This document shows, piece by piece, positions 1 to 8,259 of a stretch of DNA of 64,000 nt. The DNA comes from Vicinamibacterales bacterium (GTDB lineage: Bacteria > Acidobacteriota > Vicinamibacteria > Vicinamibacterales > 2-12-FULL-66-21). The position numbers were made by a program, and so were the translations under genes. The stretch covers positions 39,123 to 103,122 of the forward strand of contig DASSPH010000061.1 of assembly GCA_035699745.1 (NCBI GenBank), written 5' to 3'. Below the pieces are notes generated by a model, which saw only the letters and a list, made by a program, of their open reading frames with translations, had not been told where the DNA came from and made no database searches. The stretch's first letter is position 1, and every line of letters starts with the position of its first letter.

Positions 1-794
1 AGCATCAGAATCACCTGCACCGGCTTCGCCCACCAGTGCTCGAACCTGTTCAGCGTGTCCGTCCGGCTGTCTTCGCGGGAGTCGAAGATCCCGAGATCCC
101 GCGCGCAGTGCGGCATGAACGGGACGACGGGCACGAGGGCCAGTGCAGGATGCAGGCCTCCGAGGTACAGTGCGGCCCACGACAGCGACCCTGCGGCGGC
201 GACGTACGGCCAGAAGCTCGGTGTCCGGCGGCGGCGCAGCCACACGGCGACGACCACCGCGGCCGTCATCAGCGTCACGACCCAGGTGAGCGACAACGGT
301 GCGGACGGATAGAACACGGCCAGAATGATCAGCCCGAGGGCATCGTCCGCGATCGCCAGCAGCAGGAGGAACGGGATCGCCGGATGCCTGGCCGGAAAGA
401 TCGCCCGCGCCACCATGGCCGAGAACGCGATGTCCGTGGCACAAGGAATCGCCCACCCGCGCGCCAGTTCTGGAGGTCCCATCGCCGCCACGAGCGCGCT
501 GTAGATCAGCGCGGGCGCGGCCATTCCGCCCGCGGCAGCCGCCAGCGGCGACAGGGCGTGCCGCGGCGAGGCCAGGGAGCCCCCCGGGAGCGTCGCCTCG
601 AAGACCTCCTTCGCCGCCAGCGCGAAGAAGAACACCATGCCCACGTCGTTCACCCAGAAATGCAGTGGATGCGCGACACGGGCGTAGCTCGCCTGGTCCA
701 CGTTGGCCCAGATCAACGCGGCTACGGTACCCGCGACGAGGAGGAGTGAGTTGTCGAAGAGAAAGTGCGCGAGACGCGAACGTGGGTGTGGCAT
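1..794 (-). CDS. nhaA: Na+/H+ antiporter, NhaA family (3' part cut by window edge)
   Basis: Read on the minus strand from ATG at 794, the frame stays open to base 1, so about 264 residues are present and the C-terminal third is missing. The protein is strongly hydrophobic with several membrane helices. NhaA hallmarks are visible: CATDIAFSA near residues 118-126 (Asp121 matches E. coli Asp133) and ADDALGLI near 149-156 (Asp150-Asp151 match the Asp163-Asp164 sodium site). WVNDVGMVFFFALAAKEV at about 47-64 matches the NhaA helix that carries the Lys/Glu pair. The canonical DDLGAI is replaced by DDALGL, so this is a divergent branch. It should exchange Na+ for H+ across the inner membrane for pH and salt balance. 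No clear Shine-Dalgarno precedes the ATG. Confidence 0.85.
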   Translation of the reverse strand, partial: MPHPRSRLAHFLFDNSLLLVAGTVAALIWANVDQASYARVAHPLHFWVNDVGMVFFFALAAKEVFEATLPGGSLASPRHALSPLAAAAGGMAAPALIYSALVAAMGPPELARGWAIPCATDIAFSAMVARAIFPARHPAIPFLLLLAIADDALGLIILAVFYPSAPLSLTWVVTLMTAAVVVAVWLRRRRTPSFWPYVAAAGSLSWAALYLGGLHPALALVPVVPFMPHCARDLGIFDSREDSRTDTLNRFEHWWAKPVQVILM

Positions 795-873
795 CGATGA
801 CGGACCTGCCAGGGGATGGCGGCCCGACCACCCAGCCTACCTGCAGCGGGACTTCCCCGCCACACCCGGATCG

Positions 874-879
874 ATTATA
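874..879 (-). promoter_or_regulatory. possible -10 element upstream of nhaA
   Basis: A perfect TATAAT reads on the minus strand about 80 bases upstream of the nhaA ATG. No good -35 hexamer sits 16-18 bases further up, so this is only a candidate. Confidence 0.25.
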
Positions 880-964
880 TCGAAGCTGGCTGCTGGCGCC
901 CGCTCACTCGGATATCCGTGCGCCGGCAATCCGAACCGATCGCGCGGTGCCGACCATCGGGAGA

Positions 965-2053
965 TCAGGGGTTTGCGTGACCTTCTTGCGCGCGCGTCCG
1001 AAGCAGGGTCACTTTCGGTGTCGCCGTGGCGCGCCTCATCAACGCGATGACCTCGGTCGCGGGCCCCAGGATCGTCGTGATCAGGCCCAGTCGCCGCGCG
1101 TCCCAATCGATGAACGCACCGTCGGGACACCGGGAATGGAGATCGGGCGGTAACTTCTCCGGCCGGACCCAGTGGCCATCGCGCAGTGCCGTGTAACCGG
1201 TCAGTTCGCCGCCGGCTGCCGGTTGCCGGTAGTGGTAGTAGACGACGACGCCGTCATCATACCCATACGGCGCGTCGGCAGCGCCGAGGCGCCGCCGCGA
1301 TGCCATGGTCGTCCGAACCACGTTCTCGGAGAGCACCATCAGGCGGGGATCGGTTTCCGCCTGCACCCGTCTCACCATGCCATCGTGGTGATCCATTCCT
1401 GCCTGGATCCTGGCGACGAGGTCCTGCGCCGCATCCGTCTGCCCGGACCCGGCCTGTTCCTGAAGCAGCAACAGGTGAATGCCGAGGATGATGAGATAGC
1501 CGGGATAGGCAGCGAGACCCGCAGCGCTCAGGCGCGTCAACATCGCGGCCGTCCGGTCGAGCAGCGGCGCCAGCCTCGAACGTGACGGGATGCGGACGTA
1601 CTCGACTACCCGCTGGAGCAGCGCCCTCGCATCGGTGATACACATCGCAAGGTCATGTCCACCTGTCGTGCCGCGCAGGTGTCGTTCCGTCTCCCGCATT
1701 TGCTCCGCGAAGAGCGCCTCGATGCTCGTTGACTGAGCGTCGAGCACGCGAACGAATCCGTCGAGCACCAGTGCCGCGATCCCGGCTTCTGCACCGGCAG
1801 CCAGCGTGATCGCGCTCCATGCCCACGAACACCTCGTCACCCGCCAGCCACTGCACTTCAGATCTCGTGCTCCGACGTCGAGTGCGGAGTAAGCGCACGG
1901 TTGCTCGGGACCGGCCGGATGAAGGTAACTCAGACCGCCAATCAGTCCATCCCGAAACAGGCCAGAGCTGGCATCAGGCTCCAGCCGCCGGTTGGTCCAG
2001 TGGCGCGGTGGGAGCCGGCCGATGGCGCTTGGGGCGCCGCAGGTTTTCCTCAT
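965..2053 (-). CDS. unrecognised helical protein (start uncertain)
   Basis: Open frame of 362 codons with good high-GC codon use over its C-terminal two thirds. I do not recognise the family with confidence. From about residue 85 it looks all-helical, with a run of amphipathic helices, a hydrophobic segment AAYPGYLIILGIHLLLLQEQ near 190-209, then a further helix and a mixed C-terminal part rich in Tyr and Pro. The helix order loosely recalls the helical bundle of pore-forming domain I of Cry-type toxins, but the likeness is weak and based on pattern only. The first 80 or so residues are rich in Cys, Trp and Arg and look unlike a natural N-terminus; the true start is probably later, or the upstream part is frameshifted. 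No ribosome site supports the ATG at 2053. Confidence 0.45.
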   Translation of the reverse strand: MRKTCGAPSAIGRLPPRHWTNRRLEPDASSGLFRDGLIGGLSYLHPAGPEQPCAYSALDVGARDLKCSGWRVTRCSWAWSAITLAAGAEAGIAALVLDGFVRVLDAQSTSIEALFAEQMRETERHLRGTTGGHDLAMCITDARALLQRVVEYVRIPSRSRLAPLLDRTAAMLTRLSAAGLAAYPGYLIILGIHLLLLQEQAGSGQTDAAQDLVARIQAGMDHHDGMVRRVQAETDPRLMVLSENVVRTTMASRRRLGAADAPYGYDDGVVVYYHYRQPAAGGELTGYTALRDGHWVRPEKLPPDLHSRCPDGAFIDWDARRLGLITTILGPATEVIALMRRATATPKVTLLRTRAQEGHANP

Positions 2054-2298
2054 CTCATTCGGCTGCTTGCGGAGGCCGCGGCCCGACGTGCCGGCGACGC
2101 ACGGGTGTCCGGTTCCGAGGCGAAGCGGAATGCCTGGCGGTCATCTCAGCCCCGTAGCGCCAGTCCAATCGACGAGCGCTGAATGCCCTGCTCCGATGTG
2201 AGCAGGTCGTCACAATCGCGAGACGCCATGACGAGTCGGACAGCACATCGTCTCGCGTTTCGAGCCGCGTGAACATACGCGCCACGCATTAGGCTCGA

Positions 2299-2538
2299 CT
2301 ACGTCTTTGGTTGTAGCCGATGGTCAGAACGGCCTGTCGCTCGGCGAGCCGCCCGCATGGCGAGCAGGGTCACGGCCAGGAACAGAACGGTCGCTGCAAC
2401 GAGAACCGCCAGTCCGAGCGCTGAAGCGATCCTGGCAACTCTTCCATGCGACCCTGCATGCTGCGATGCAGACCCGGCGGAGCGACGGCGGGACTCCGGC
2501 AGGCCGCGCGCCCGGGCACCGTGTCGTCGGGGAGTCAC
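2299..2538 (-). CDS. small single-helix membrane protein, unknown
   Basis: A 79-codon frame starting GTG at 2538. The N-terminal half is Arg/Ser-rich and a strongly hydrophobic stretch (IASALGLAVLVAATVLFLAV, about residues 37-56, and a little beyond) should span the membrane. The GTG overlaps the TGA stop of the preceding 44-codon ORF as GTGA, a typical translational-coupling junction. I know no family. The evidence is the coupling plus the clean hydrophobic segment; a chance frame in GC-rich DNA remains possible. Confidence 0.35.
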   Translation of the reverse strand: MTPRRHGARARGLPESRRRSAGSASQHAGSHGRVARIASALGLAVLVAATVLFLAVTLLAMRAARRATGRSDHRLQPKT

Positions 2539-2669
2539 AGGCCCGCGATCAGCATCGCGCCGGCGAGAACCGCCGCCAGGAGAGCGCTCTCCTGGAACCA
2601 GTTGTCATCCCGGACGCGCCACGGACGAGAGGCCAAGAGCGACGCGGCCGCAAGGAGGATCAGCCACAT
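2535..2669 (-). CDS. tiny two-helix membrane protein, unknown
   Basis: ATG at 2669 opens a 44-residue frame that begins MWLILLAAASLLA, continues with a charged turn RPWRVRDDNWFQ, and ends in a second hydrophobic segment (ALLAAVLAGAMLIAGL). This is a plausible two-helix hairpin membrane peptide. Its stop overlaps the GTG of the next small ORF by four bases. Third codon positions are GC-rich, as expected here. There is no clear ribosome site and no family I recognise. It is divergent from the response regulator that starts at 2776. Confidence 0.35.
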   Translation of the reverse strand: MWLILLAAASLLASRPWRVRDDNWFQESALLAAVLAGAMLIAGL

Positions 2670-2775
2670 GTTTGATGAACGATGTGACCTTGCGTACTAT
2701 CTGATCAGGCGGCGCGCGTAAATAGATGCAAAGCAGTAACCCGCCCTACACCGCTTGGACTATACGAGTCAGCGC

Positions 2776-3414
2776 ATGCGCATTCGCGTGATCCTCGTCG
2801 ATGACCACCCGATCGTCTTGCAGGGTCTCGAACATCTGTTTCTGAGGCACGACGACTTCGAGGTGGTGGCCGCGTGCGGGTGCGCCGAGGACGCGCTGCA
2901 GGCAGCCGCCGCGCGTGCTCCCGACGTCGTCGTGACGGATCTCCGGATGCCCCAAAGCAGTGGACTCGATCTGCTCGGTGCACTTCGGCGAGACTATCCC
3001 GCCTGTCGCGTCGTGCTGCTGACCGCGGCCATATCAGACGCCCAGGTGGTGGAAGCGATCAAGCTCGGAGCCACCGGTCTGGTGATGAAGGATGCTGCGC
3101 CGCAGCAGCTCATCGACTGCGTCAGACGGGTGCATCGCGGCGAGGAATGCCTCGCTTCTGAGACTGTGTCCCGCGCGTTGAAGTCCGTGCTGGAGCGCGA
3201 GACGGTGCGCGGCGCACTCTCGCGCACGCTCACCGCCAGAGAGATCGAAATCATCCGGATGGTCGCGCAGGGCCTCAAGAACCGGGCCGTCGGCGAGCGC
3301 CTGGCCATCACCGAGGCCACCGTGAAGGTGCACCTGCATAACATCTATGAAAAGGTCGGCGTGACGGGGCGCGTGGAGCTATTGCTCTTCGCGCAGCAGA
3401 AGGGGCTGGTCTAG
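2776..3414 (+). CDS. NarL/FixJ-type response regulator
   Basis: 212 residues from ATG 2776 (a TTG at 2755 would add seven residues of no family value). Receiver domain about 1-120: acidic pair Asp9-Asp10, phospho-acceptor Asp55 in TDLRMP, a Thr in LLTAA and a Lys in VMKDAAP. A LuxR-type helix-turn-helix follows at about 148-200 (LTAREIEIIRMVAQGLKNR then the recognition helix TEATVKVHLHNIYEKV). On phosphorylation it should bind DNA as a dimer. The partner kinase is almost certainly the convergent gene that ends at 3415, whose HisKA_3 domain is the usual mate of NarL-type regulators. The two stop codons are directly adjacent. Confidence 0.93.
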   Translation: MRIRVILVDDHPIVLQGLEHLFLRHDDFEVVAACGCAEDALQAAAARAPDVVVTDLRMPQSSGLDLLGALRRDYPACRVVLLTAAISDAQVVEAIKLGATGLVMKDAAPQQLIDCVRRVHRGEECLASETVSRALKSVLERETVRGALSRTLTAREIEIIRMVAQGLKNRAVGERLAITEATVKVHLHNIYEKVGVTGRVELLLFAQQKGLV

Positions 3415-4923
3415 CTAGCGCCGCAGAATGATCTCCACCCGGGACCCGGTGGGGGCCGAGGTGATCGAGAGTCGTCCCCCCAGGCCGCTCACGCGCTCAC
3501 GCAGGCTGGCCGGGCCGACGTTCTCCCGGCGGAGCGCCTCGTGATCGAGCGTGCCATGGAATCGAAAGCCCCGGCCATCGTCCGTGACCGTGAGCCGAAG
3601 GTCTCTGTCTTCCGCCAGCATGGCGACGTCGACGCGCGACGGATGACCGTGCTTCAAGGCGTTGATGATCGCCTCGTGGGTCATCAGGCGCACCTCATGA
3701 TCGAGCGCCGATGGCAGCGCCAATTCGCCCGGGGTGACGCGAACCGTGATCGGCGTCTTCCACTCCCCTGTCAGGCGCGCGGCTGCGGCCTCGAGTGATG
3801 CGCGCAGCGTGCCTGTCGGCGCACCGGGAGTGTCCGGTTTCAGGCCGTCGATGAATCGTCTGAGCTCGCGCTGCTCCAGCGCCATCGCGCGCTCGGCGGC
3901 GAGCAACCGATCCTTGACACCCGGGTGTGCGGCGCAGTCCTCAGCGATATCCTGCAGCTCCAGTCGTATGCCGGTGAGCGCCTGCAGGACGCCGTCGTGC
4001 AGATCGCGGGACAGACGCAGGCGATCCTCACGAACCGCGAGCGCCCGGCTGCGCTCCGCCACGTATAGATGCGCCAGCGAGTTTCCGATCTCACGCGCGA
4101 TCACCTCCGCGGGCGTGATGAGGGCCTGGGGGTCCGCGTCGGTTCCCAGGCCGCCGAAGAACACGCGCCCCGCGACGTGCTCGGTGTGAAACGGCACTTC
4201 GGCGGCCAGGCCCCCAGGCAGCAGCGCGCGGATCGGCTCGGGAACGACGTGCGGCGCTCTGCTGATCTCGTAGATCGCGGTTGCGGTGCGGTCCCCGTTC
4301 AGGAGTTGGACGAAATGCGCCGGAGGCTGCCGCGATGTCGGATCGTCGCCAGGACGAGCGCTCGTGACGTACACCCACGGTTCCTCTTCGGCCATCCAGA
4401 CCGCCACCGCCGTCGTCGCGCCCAGTGCCGTGGCGCCATGCGAGAGAATCTGGCGCATGCTCGTCGAGGTGTCGGCGTCAGCGACCAACGGCCAGGCGCT
4501 GACCCGGCGCATCACGTCCAACGCGCCCTGCAGGTCTGCCAGCGCAAGGCGCTCCGCCTCCTCAGCGCGGCGCCGCGCCGAGCTCACCCAGGCGGTCGCG
4601 TACGACACGATGGCAAAGACCAGCAGTCGCAGCGCGTCGTCGCTGCCGATGTTCAAGGAGAATCGCGGGGGAATGAAAAGAAAGGCGAGGCACAACGTCG
4701 ACAGCATCGTCGCGAGCAGTGCCGGGCCGAAGCCGCCGTAAATCGCCGACAGCACAACTGCCGGGAAGAAGAAGAGTGAGAGGCTGGCGCCCATCCAGCC
4801 GCGCAAGACCAGCGTGGCCACCACCGCCGCCCCGACACCGGCGACTGAACCAACATAGGCGCGCGCCAGCAATCCCGGGCGGCGGACGTTGCTGTGCGAT
4901 GGCCGGCCTGAGTCTACGCGCAT
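3415..4923 (-). CDS. membrane histidine kinase, HisKA_3 (NarX/LiaS-like) with DUF4118 sensor
   Basis: 502 residues from ATG 4923. An upstream ATG at 5043 would add 40 residues but would overlap the end of the preceding gene by 46 bases, so I prefer the shorter form. Order: four closely spaced helices typical of the KdpD-type DUF4118 domain (about 20-115), a linker coiled coil, a GAF-like region (about 140-290), dimerisation/phospho-acceptor helix with His309 in SRDLHDGVLQALTG, and a HATPase domain with Asn421 (HEAIINALKHG) and the G1 box DDGRGF near 448-453. It autophosphorylates and should pass phosphate to the regulator at 2776-3414. The input signal cannot be read from sequence. Confidence 0.9.
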   Translation of the reverse strand: MRVDSGRPSHSNVRRPGLLARAYVGSVAGVGAAVVATLVLRGWMGASLSLFFFPAVVLSAIYGGFGPALLATMLSTLCLAFLFIPPRFSLNIGSDDALRLLVFAIVSYATAWVSSARRRAEEAERLALADLQGALDVMRRVSAWPLVADADTSTSMRQILSHGATALGATTAVAVWMAEEEPWVYVTSARPGDDPTSRQPPAHFVQLLNGDRTATAIYEISRAPHVVPEPIRALLPGGLAAEVPFHTEHVAGRVFFGGLGTDADPQALITPAEVIAREIGNSLAHLYVAERSRALAVREDRLRLSRDLHDGVLQALTGIRLELQDIAEDCAAHPGVKDRLLAAERAMALEQRELRRFIDGLKPDTPGAPTGTLRASLEAAAARLTGEWKTPITVRVTPGELALPSALDHEVRLMTHEAIINALKHGHPSRVDVAMLAEDRDLRLTVTDDGRGFRFHGTLDHEALRRENVGPASLRERVSGLGGRLSITSAPTGSRVEIILRR

Positions 4924-4997
4924 GGCGTCGCGGCGGGGATCCCGCAATCGTTCGGCGAAACTGGCGATGCGTAGGAACCGCGTCCATGCATTGTTGA

Positions 4998-5668
4998 TCA
5001 ACGTCGCGTCCAGTCGCCTATCGGCCACCGCTCGTGCCACCAATCCGGGAACGCAGGCTCCCAGGCCGCAGTCCAGACTCGCCCGTCCATCCCGACGACG
5101 AACGCATCCAGCTTGTCGGAACTGCGGGACACACAGGTGACCGGCGCTCCGGGTGCTGCCCGGCCGCCTTGAGATCCCACCATCCGTGCCAACCGTCCGT
5201 GAAGGATGGTTCCCATGCCGCCGTCACGATGGCGCCGTCGACATCGGTGCCGAATACATCGAGTTTGTCTGCGCTTCGCGACACGCAGTGAATCGATCGC
5301 CCGTGTGTAGCAGCAGGCACTGGAGCGAACGCCGGCCGGGGAAACACCTCGTACGGCCCCCGCCCGGCGTCCCAGTAAATCGATCCGTGCTGAAAGTGGC
5401 TGACGCGGCCGAAATGGTGCGGCGTATCCATCTCGTCGCTGGTTGGATAGCCGAGCGTGCTCGTCTCCCATCCCACGGACGACCACAATCCGTGGATGGC
5501 TCCGTGCACCTCGTGCGCTGCCGTCGATGGCGTCCAGTAGATCGATCCGTGCTGATAGTGGCGGAAACGTCCGATCCCGTCGGGACACGGCTGCTCCGCG
5601 CTCGTCGGTGATCCGAGGACACCGCCCGCGGCTCCGAGCGCCGCGTACTTGTCGTCGATTGCAGTCAT
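4998..5668 (-). pseudogene. LGFP-repeat / DUF346 lectin-propeller protein, frameshifted
   Basis: From ATG 5668 the frame reads two LGFP-type repeats (each with an HGSIYW core followed by a small-residue turn; LGSPTSAEQ and LGYPTSDE are visible), then a PLL-lectin/DUF346 propeller blade (SADKLDVFGTDVDGAIVTAA, ending WHGWWDLKAAG). Near 5150-5165 the homologous reading leaves this frame: the next blade (SRSSDKLDAFVVGMDGRVWT) lies in the frame that stops at 4998. One missing base in the GGCCGGGCAGC stretch explains it, joining WWDLKAAG to AAPGAPVTC. Joined, the product is about 223 residues with two blades of a propeller that normally has more. LGFP and PLL-type repeats are usually extracellular and carbohydrate-facing, but no signal peptide is seen. 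Either a real pseudogene, a -1 shift, or a sequencing deletion. Confidence 0.7.
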
Positions 5669-6002
5669 ACGCCCCGACCAAGAGACCTGAGGCGCGCACG
5701 TCTGCGGACGTGCAACTTAGCACAACGAGCCGCGCGTGACGCTGACGGATCCGAACCGCTCGGACGAGGTCCGTGGCGCAGGACTCACGCGGCCCTGCTA
5801 CGAAGCGCGCATTCCGCCGGCCTCGCGGGGACGCCGCTGTCCAAGGCGTTGTCAGGAGTCCGAATGATTCGACGGCACAGCCTCGCGATTTCCGCGGGCG
5901 CCTCCGGAAGCGTCGACTATCGGCCGAGGCGCGCCCAGGATCTCCGCCGGCCAGAAGGCACGGTGGGCGCGGCACCACGGCGGCAAGGGGGATAATGCGT
6001 GG
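5669..6002. other. gene-free stretch
   Basis: Between two divergent genes. I see only an imperfect small palindrome (GTGCAACTTAGCAC near 5710) and no convincing ORF, promoter pair or repeat array. Confidence 0.5.
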
Positions 6003-7376
6003 GTGACCCGCCTTGCCGGTTTGACACGAGTCGGGGCGACGCTCAGCCCCGCGCTCGTGTTCCTCGTCGTCTACGGCTCCGCCGCCGGCCACGGCTTCAT
6101 CTCGGACGATTTCGGGTGGATCGTTCAGAGCCGCGTCGATTCCATTGCCGGCGCGATCGACCTGTTCCGCACCAACCACGGCTTCTACAGGCCGCTCGTC
6201 TCTCTGAGCTTCGCGCTGAATTACGCGCTGTTCGGCATCCATCCGCAGGGATACGGCTGGACCAACCTGCTGCTCGCCCTGCTGTGTGGCGTGCTGCTCC
6301 AGTGGCTGCTGAAATCCCTCGGCCTCAGCCGCGGCGCCGCCTGGATGGGCGCGGTCGTCTGGCTGCTGAACTTTCACGGCATCAGCATGGCCGTGCTGTG
6401 GATCAGCGGCCGCACCGCGCTGCTCCTGATCGCCGGCGCGCTCGTCGCGGCAATAGGCGCCGTGCGCGGAGCGCCGGCGGTGGCGCTGGGCGGATTCGCC
6501 TTCGCACTCTGGTCGAAGGAGGAGGCGATCCTCATTCCGGCGATCTGGGCCGCGATGTTCCTGCTGAAGCTCGTCGCCCCGGCGCGCGCGCGGAGGACGG
6601 CGATCGCGCTGGCTGCCGGTACGTGCGCCGTCTTCGTCGCATATGCGTTCCTGCGCGCGCAATCGGGCGCGATGACCCCTTCGACGGCGCCGTCGTACTA
6701 CACCCTGACGTTTACGCCCACCCTCATCGCGCGCAACGTCGCCGAGTACGCCGACCGGGCGTGCACGTTCGCGATCGCGGTCACGCTGATCGGGTGGATC
6801 GCCCTGCGCCCGGCGGCATCCGCATCGCCGCGAACACTGCTCGCGCTCGGAGCCGTGTGGCTGGCGGCGGGCTACGCGATCACGATCTGGATTCCGAGCC
6901 GGTCCAGTTTGTACGCGTGCTTCCCCTCCGTGGGCGCGATCATCGCCGCGTCGGCCTTGTGGGATGGCTGGTGGCGCGGCAGCACGCCGCGCCGGCAACA
7001 CACGGCGCTGATCGCGGCGGCGGTCATTCCGCTGCTCTGCACCCCGATCTGCATCGCCCGCAACGAACGCTGGACGCGCCTCGCGGATTTTTCGCAGGCG
7101 ACCTTGGACTTCGTCCGGCCGCACGCGCAGTCGGCGCCTCCGGACACCTGGATCGTGCTCGTCGACGATCGCGCGCGCCGGGTCAACGTGCAGTCCGCGT
7201 TCGGCTCGCTGCTCGAGGACGCGCTCCTGCTCTGGACCGGCCGCGCGGTGAAAGTGTGGGTCGACCCACCTCTCACCGGCGCGGCCCTCGCGGGGCTGAC
7301 GGGACCGTGCGCCGACTGTCCGCGGATCAGACTCGCCGTGTCTGAACGCGCGTTCGAGCGCCTCGACGGCCGCTGA
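6003..7376 (+). CDS. polytopic membrane protein, GT-C glycosyltransferase-like
   Basis: 457 residues from GTG 6003. About ten hydrophobic helices. The first periplasmic loop after helix 1 carries GHGFISDDFGWI (about 29-40), the acidic-pair signature seen in many GT-C enzymes that use polyprenyl-phosphate sugars, and RPLVSLSF follows at about 64-71, again GT-C-like. A second loop has WSKEEA. The C-terminal 90 residues are soluble, after the last helix, and hold a Cys pair (GPCADCPR). Inferred to sit in the inner membrane and transfer a lipid-linked sugar to a surface acceptor; the acceptor is unknown. It stands alone, followed by tRNA-Pro on the other strand. Confidence 0.65.
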   Translation: MTRLAGLTRVGATLSPALVFLVVYGSAAGHGFISDDFGWIVQSRVDSIAGAIDLFRTNHGFYRPLVSLSFALNYALFGIHPQGYGWTNLLLALLCGVLLQWLLKSLGLSRGAAWMGAVVWLLNFHGISMAVLWISGRTALLLIAGALVAAIGAVRGAPAVALGGFAFALWSKEEAILIPAIWAAMFLLKLVAPARARRTAIALAAGTCAVFVAYAFLRAQSGAMTPSTAPSYYTLTFTPTLIARNVAEYADRACTFAIAVTLIGWIALRPAASASPRTLLALGAVWLAAGYAITIWIPSRSSLYACFPSVGAIIAASALWDGWWRGSTPRRQHTALIAAAVIPLLCTPICIARNERWTRLADFSQATLDFVRPHAQSAPPDTWIVLVDDRARRVNVQSAFGSLLEDALLLWTGRAVKVWVDPPLTGAALAGLTGPCADCPRIRLAVSERAFERLDGR

Positions 7377-7387
7377 CACGCGAAATT

Positions 7388-7464
7388 TGGTCGGGATGGC
7401 GGGATTCGAACCCACGACCCCCTGACCCCCAGTCAGGTGCGCTACCAGGCTGCGCTACATCCCG
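7388..7464 (-). tRNA. tRNA-Pro, anticodon GGG
   Basis: A 77-base minus-strand cloverleaf. Acceptor stem CGGGATG pairs with CATCCCG, discriminator A, and CCA is encoded. Anticodon arm CCTGA / TCAGG encloses the loop CTGGGGG, giving anticodon GGG for CCC and CCU proline codons. The T arm contains GGTTCGAATCC. It lies just upstream of a GATC-type octamer array. Confidence 0.96.
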
Positions 7465-7489
7465 AATCGATCTGGCCACCGGCGTGGGC

Positions 7490-7524
7490 GATCACCCGAT
7501 CCCCCGATCACCGGATCGCCCGAT
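7490..7524 (+). repeat. octamer array (GATCNCCN x4)
   Basis: Four successive 8-base units GATCACCC, GATCCCCC, GATCACCG, GATCGCCC and a trailing GAT lie between tRNA-Pro and the MerR gene. The unit is the complement of the GATCGGGN unit used in the inverted array at 47797-47881. Confidence 0.85.
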
Positions 7525-7528
7525 GGTA

Positions 7529-8014
7529 CTACTTCCGCTTCTTCGCGGGTGTCTTCGGCGCCGCTGCCGGCACGGCCTTGCGCGCCACGGGGCGCTTCAC
7601 CGCCGGCGCTTCGAGCACGAACTCGTCGAGCGGCGCGCCGGGGCGCTGCGCCAGCATCGCCGACAGTTCTCGCAGCGACCTCCGGACCGAGAGAATCCGC
7701 TCGCGCGCGTCGGAGGTCAACAGTTCGTCGAGCACGCTGCCGTCGGGCGGCGGCGCGCCCTGCTCGTCCTGCATCCGACGCCGTGCGCCCGCCAGCGTCA
7801 GCCCCTCGACGAACAGCAGGTGCTTGATCTTCAGCACCCGCTCGACGTCGGCCTTGCGGTAGACGCGCGGCCCGCCCTGCACCTTCGCGACCCCGAGATC
7901 CTGGAACTCCGCTTCCCACGAGCGCAGCACGTACGGCTGCACCTGGGCAATCTCGCATACCTCAGGCTGCCGAAACAGCGACCGATTCGGAATCTGACCG
8001 GCGTCTGGGATCAT
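7529..8014 (-). CDS. MerR-family transcriptional regulator
   Basis: 161 residues. Residues 12-75 form the winged-helix MerR domain: LFRQPEVCEIAQVQPYVLRS, then WEAEF and the wing (GGPRVYRKADVERVLKIKHL). A short coiled region follows (80-130). The C-terminus is Lys/Ala/Pro-rich (ARKAVPAAAPKTPAKKRK), a histone-tail-like end often seen in high-GC bacterial DNA-binding proteins. There is no Cys-based metal site, so it belongs to the general MerR/SoxR-like sensors of this lineage rather than the metal regulators. Its target cannot be told; genes nearby include HU and two kinases. Confidence 0.88.
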   Translation of the reverse strand: MIPDAGQIPNRSLFRQPEVCEIAQVQPYVLRSWEAEFQDLGVAKVQGGPRVYRKADVERVLKIKHLLFVEGLTLAGARRRMQDEQGAPPPDGSVLDELLTSDARERILSVRRSLRELSAMLAQRPGAPLDEFVLEAPAVKRPVARKAVPAAAPKTPAKKRK

Positions 8015-8151
8015 TCGCAGGAGGCCGCAGTTCGCAGGTGACTGCTAAGGCTCAGTATAGCAAACGCCCGGTGTGCAGCAGCTCGCAAAACGCTCTCGCG
8101 TGGTGCGCCGCGCGCTCACGCTGCGCCGCAGTCCCGTTCAGCGTCAGCCCC

Positions 8152-8234
8152 GGACGGCGGAGGGTGAAACGAGAAAGCGGCGGAGGTTGAAACGAGAGAG
8201 CGTGCCGGGGAGTCCGAGGGGCGAAGCCCCTCGG
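8152..8234 (+). repeat. 25-base direct repeat plus hairpin upstream of kinase 1
   Basis: Two near-identical copies of a unit built on GGCGGAGGTTGAAACGAGA lie at about 8152-8200. They are followed by a perfect 9-bp stem at 8214-8234 (CCGAGGGGC, loop GAA, GCCCCTCGG). Both are in the leader region of the kinase that starts at 8260. A TAGAAT hexamer at 8250-8255 sits so close to the GTG that a transcript from it would be nearly leaderless. Confidence 0.6.
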
Positions 8235-8259
8235 ATGAGAAAAGCACTAGAATCCCTCG

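Noticed and set aside
2055..2285. 76-codon minus-strand frame
   Set aside because: No hydrophobic or domain pattern, no ribosome site, mixed composition; looks like a chance frame.
5669..7415. Upstream 580 codons of a long minus-strand frame ending at 4998
   Set aside because: Antisense to the GT-C-like gene and low-complexity Arg/Gly/Asp. Only its last 50 or so codons are real, as the second half of the frameshifted propeller gene.
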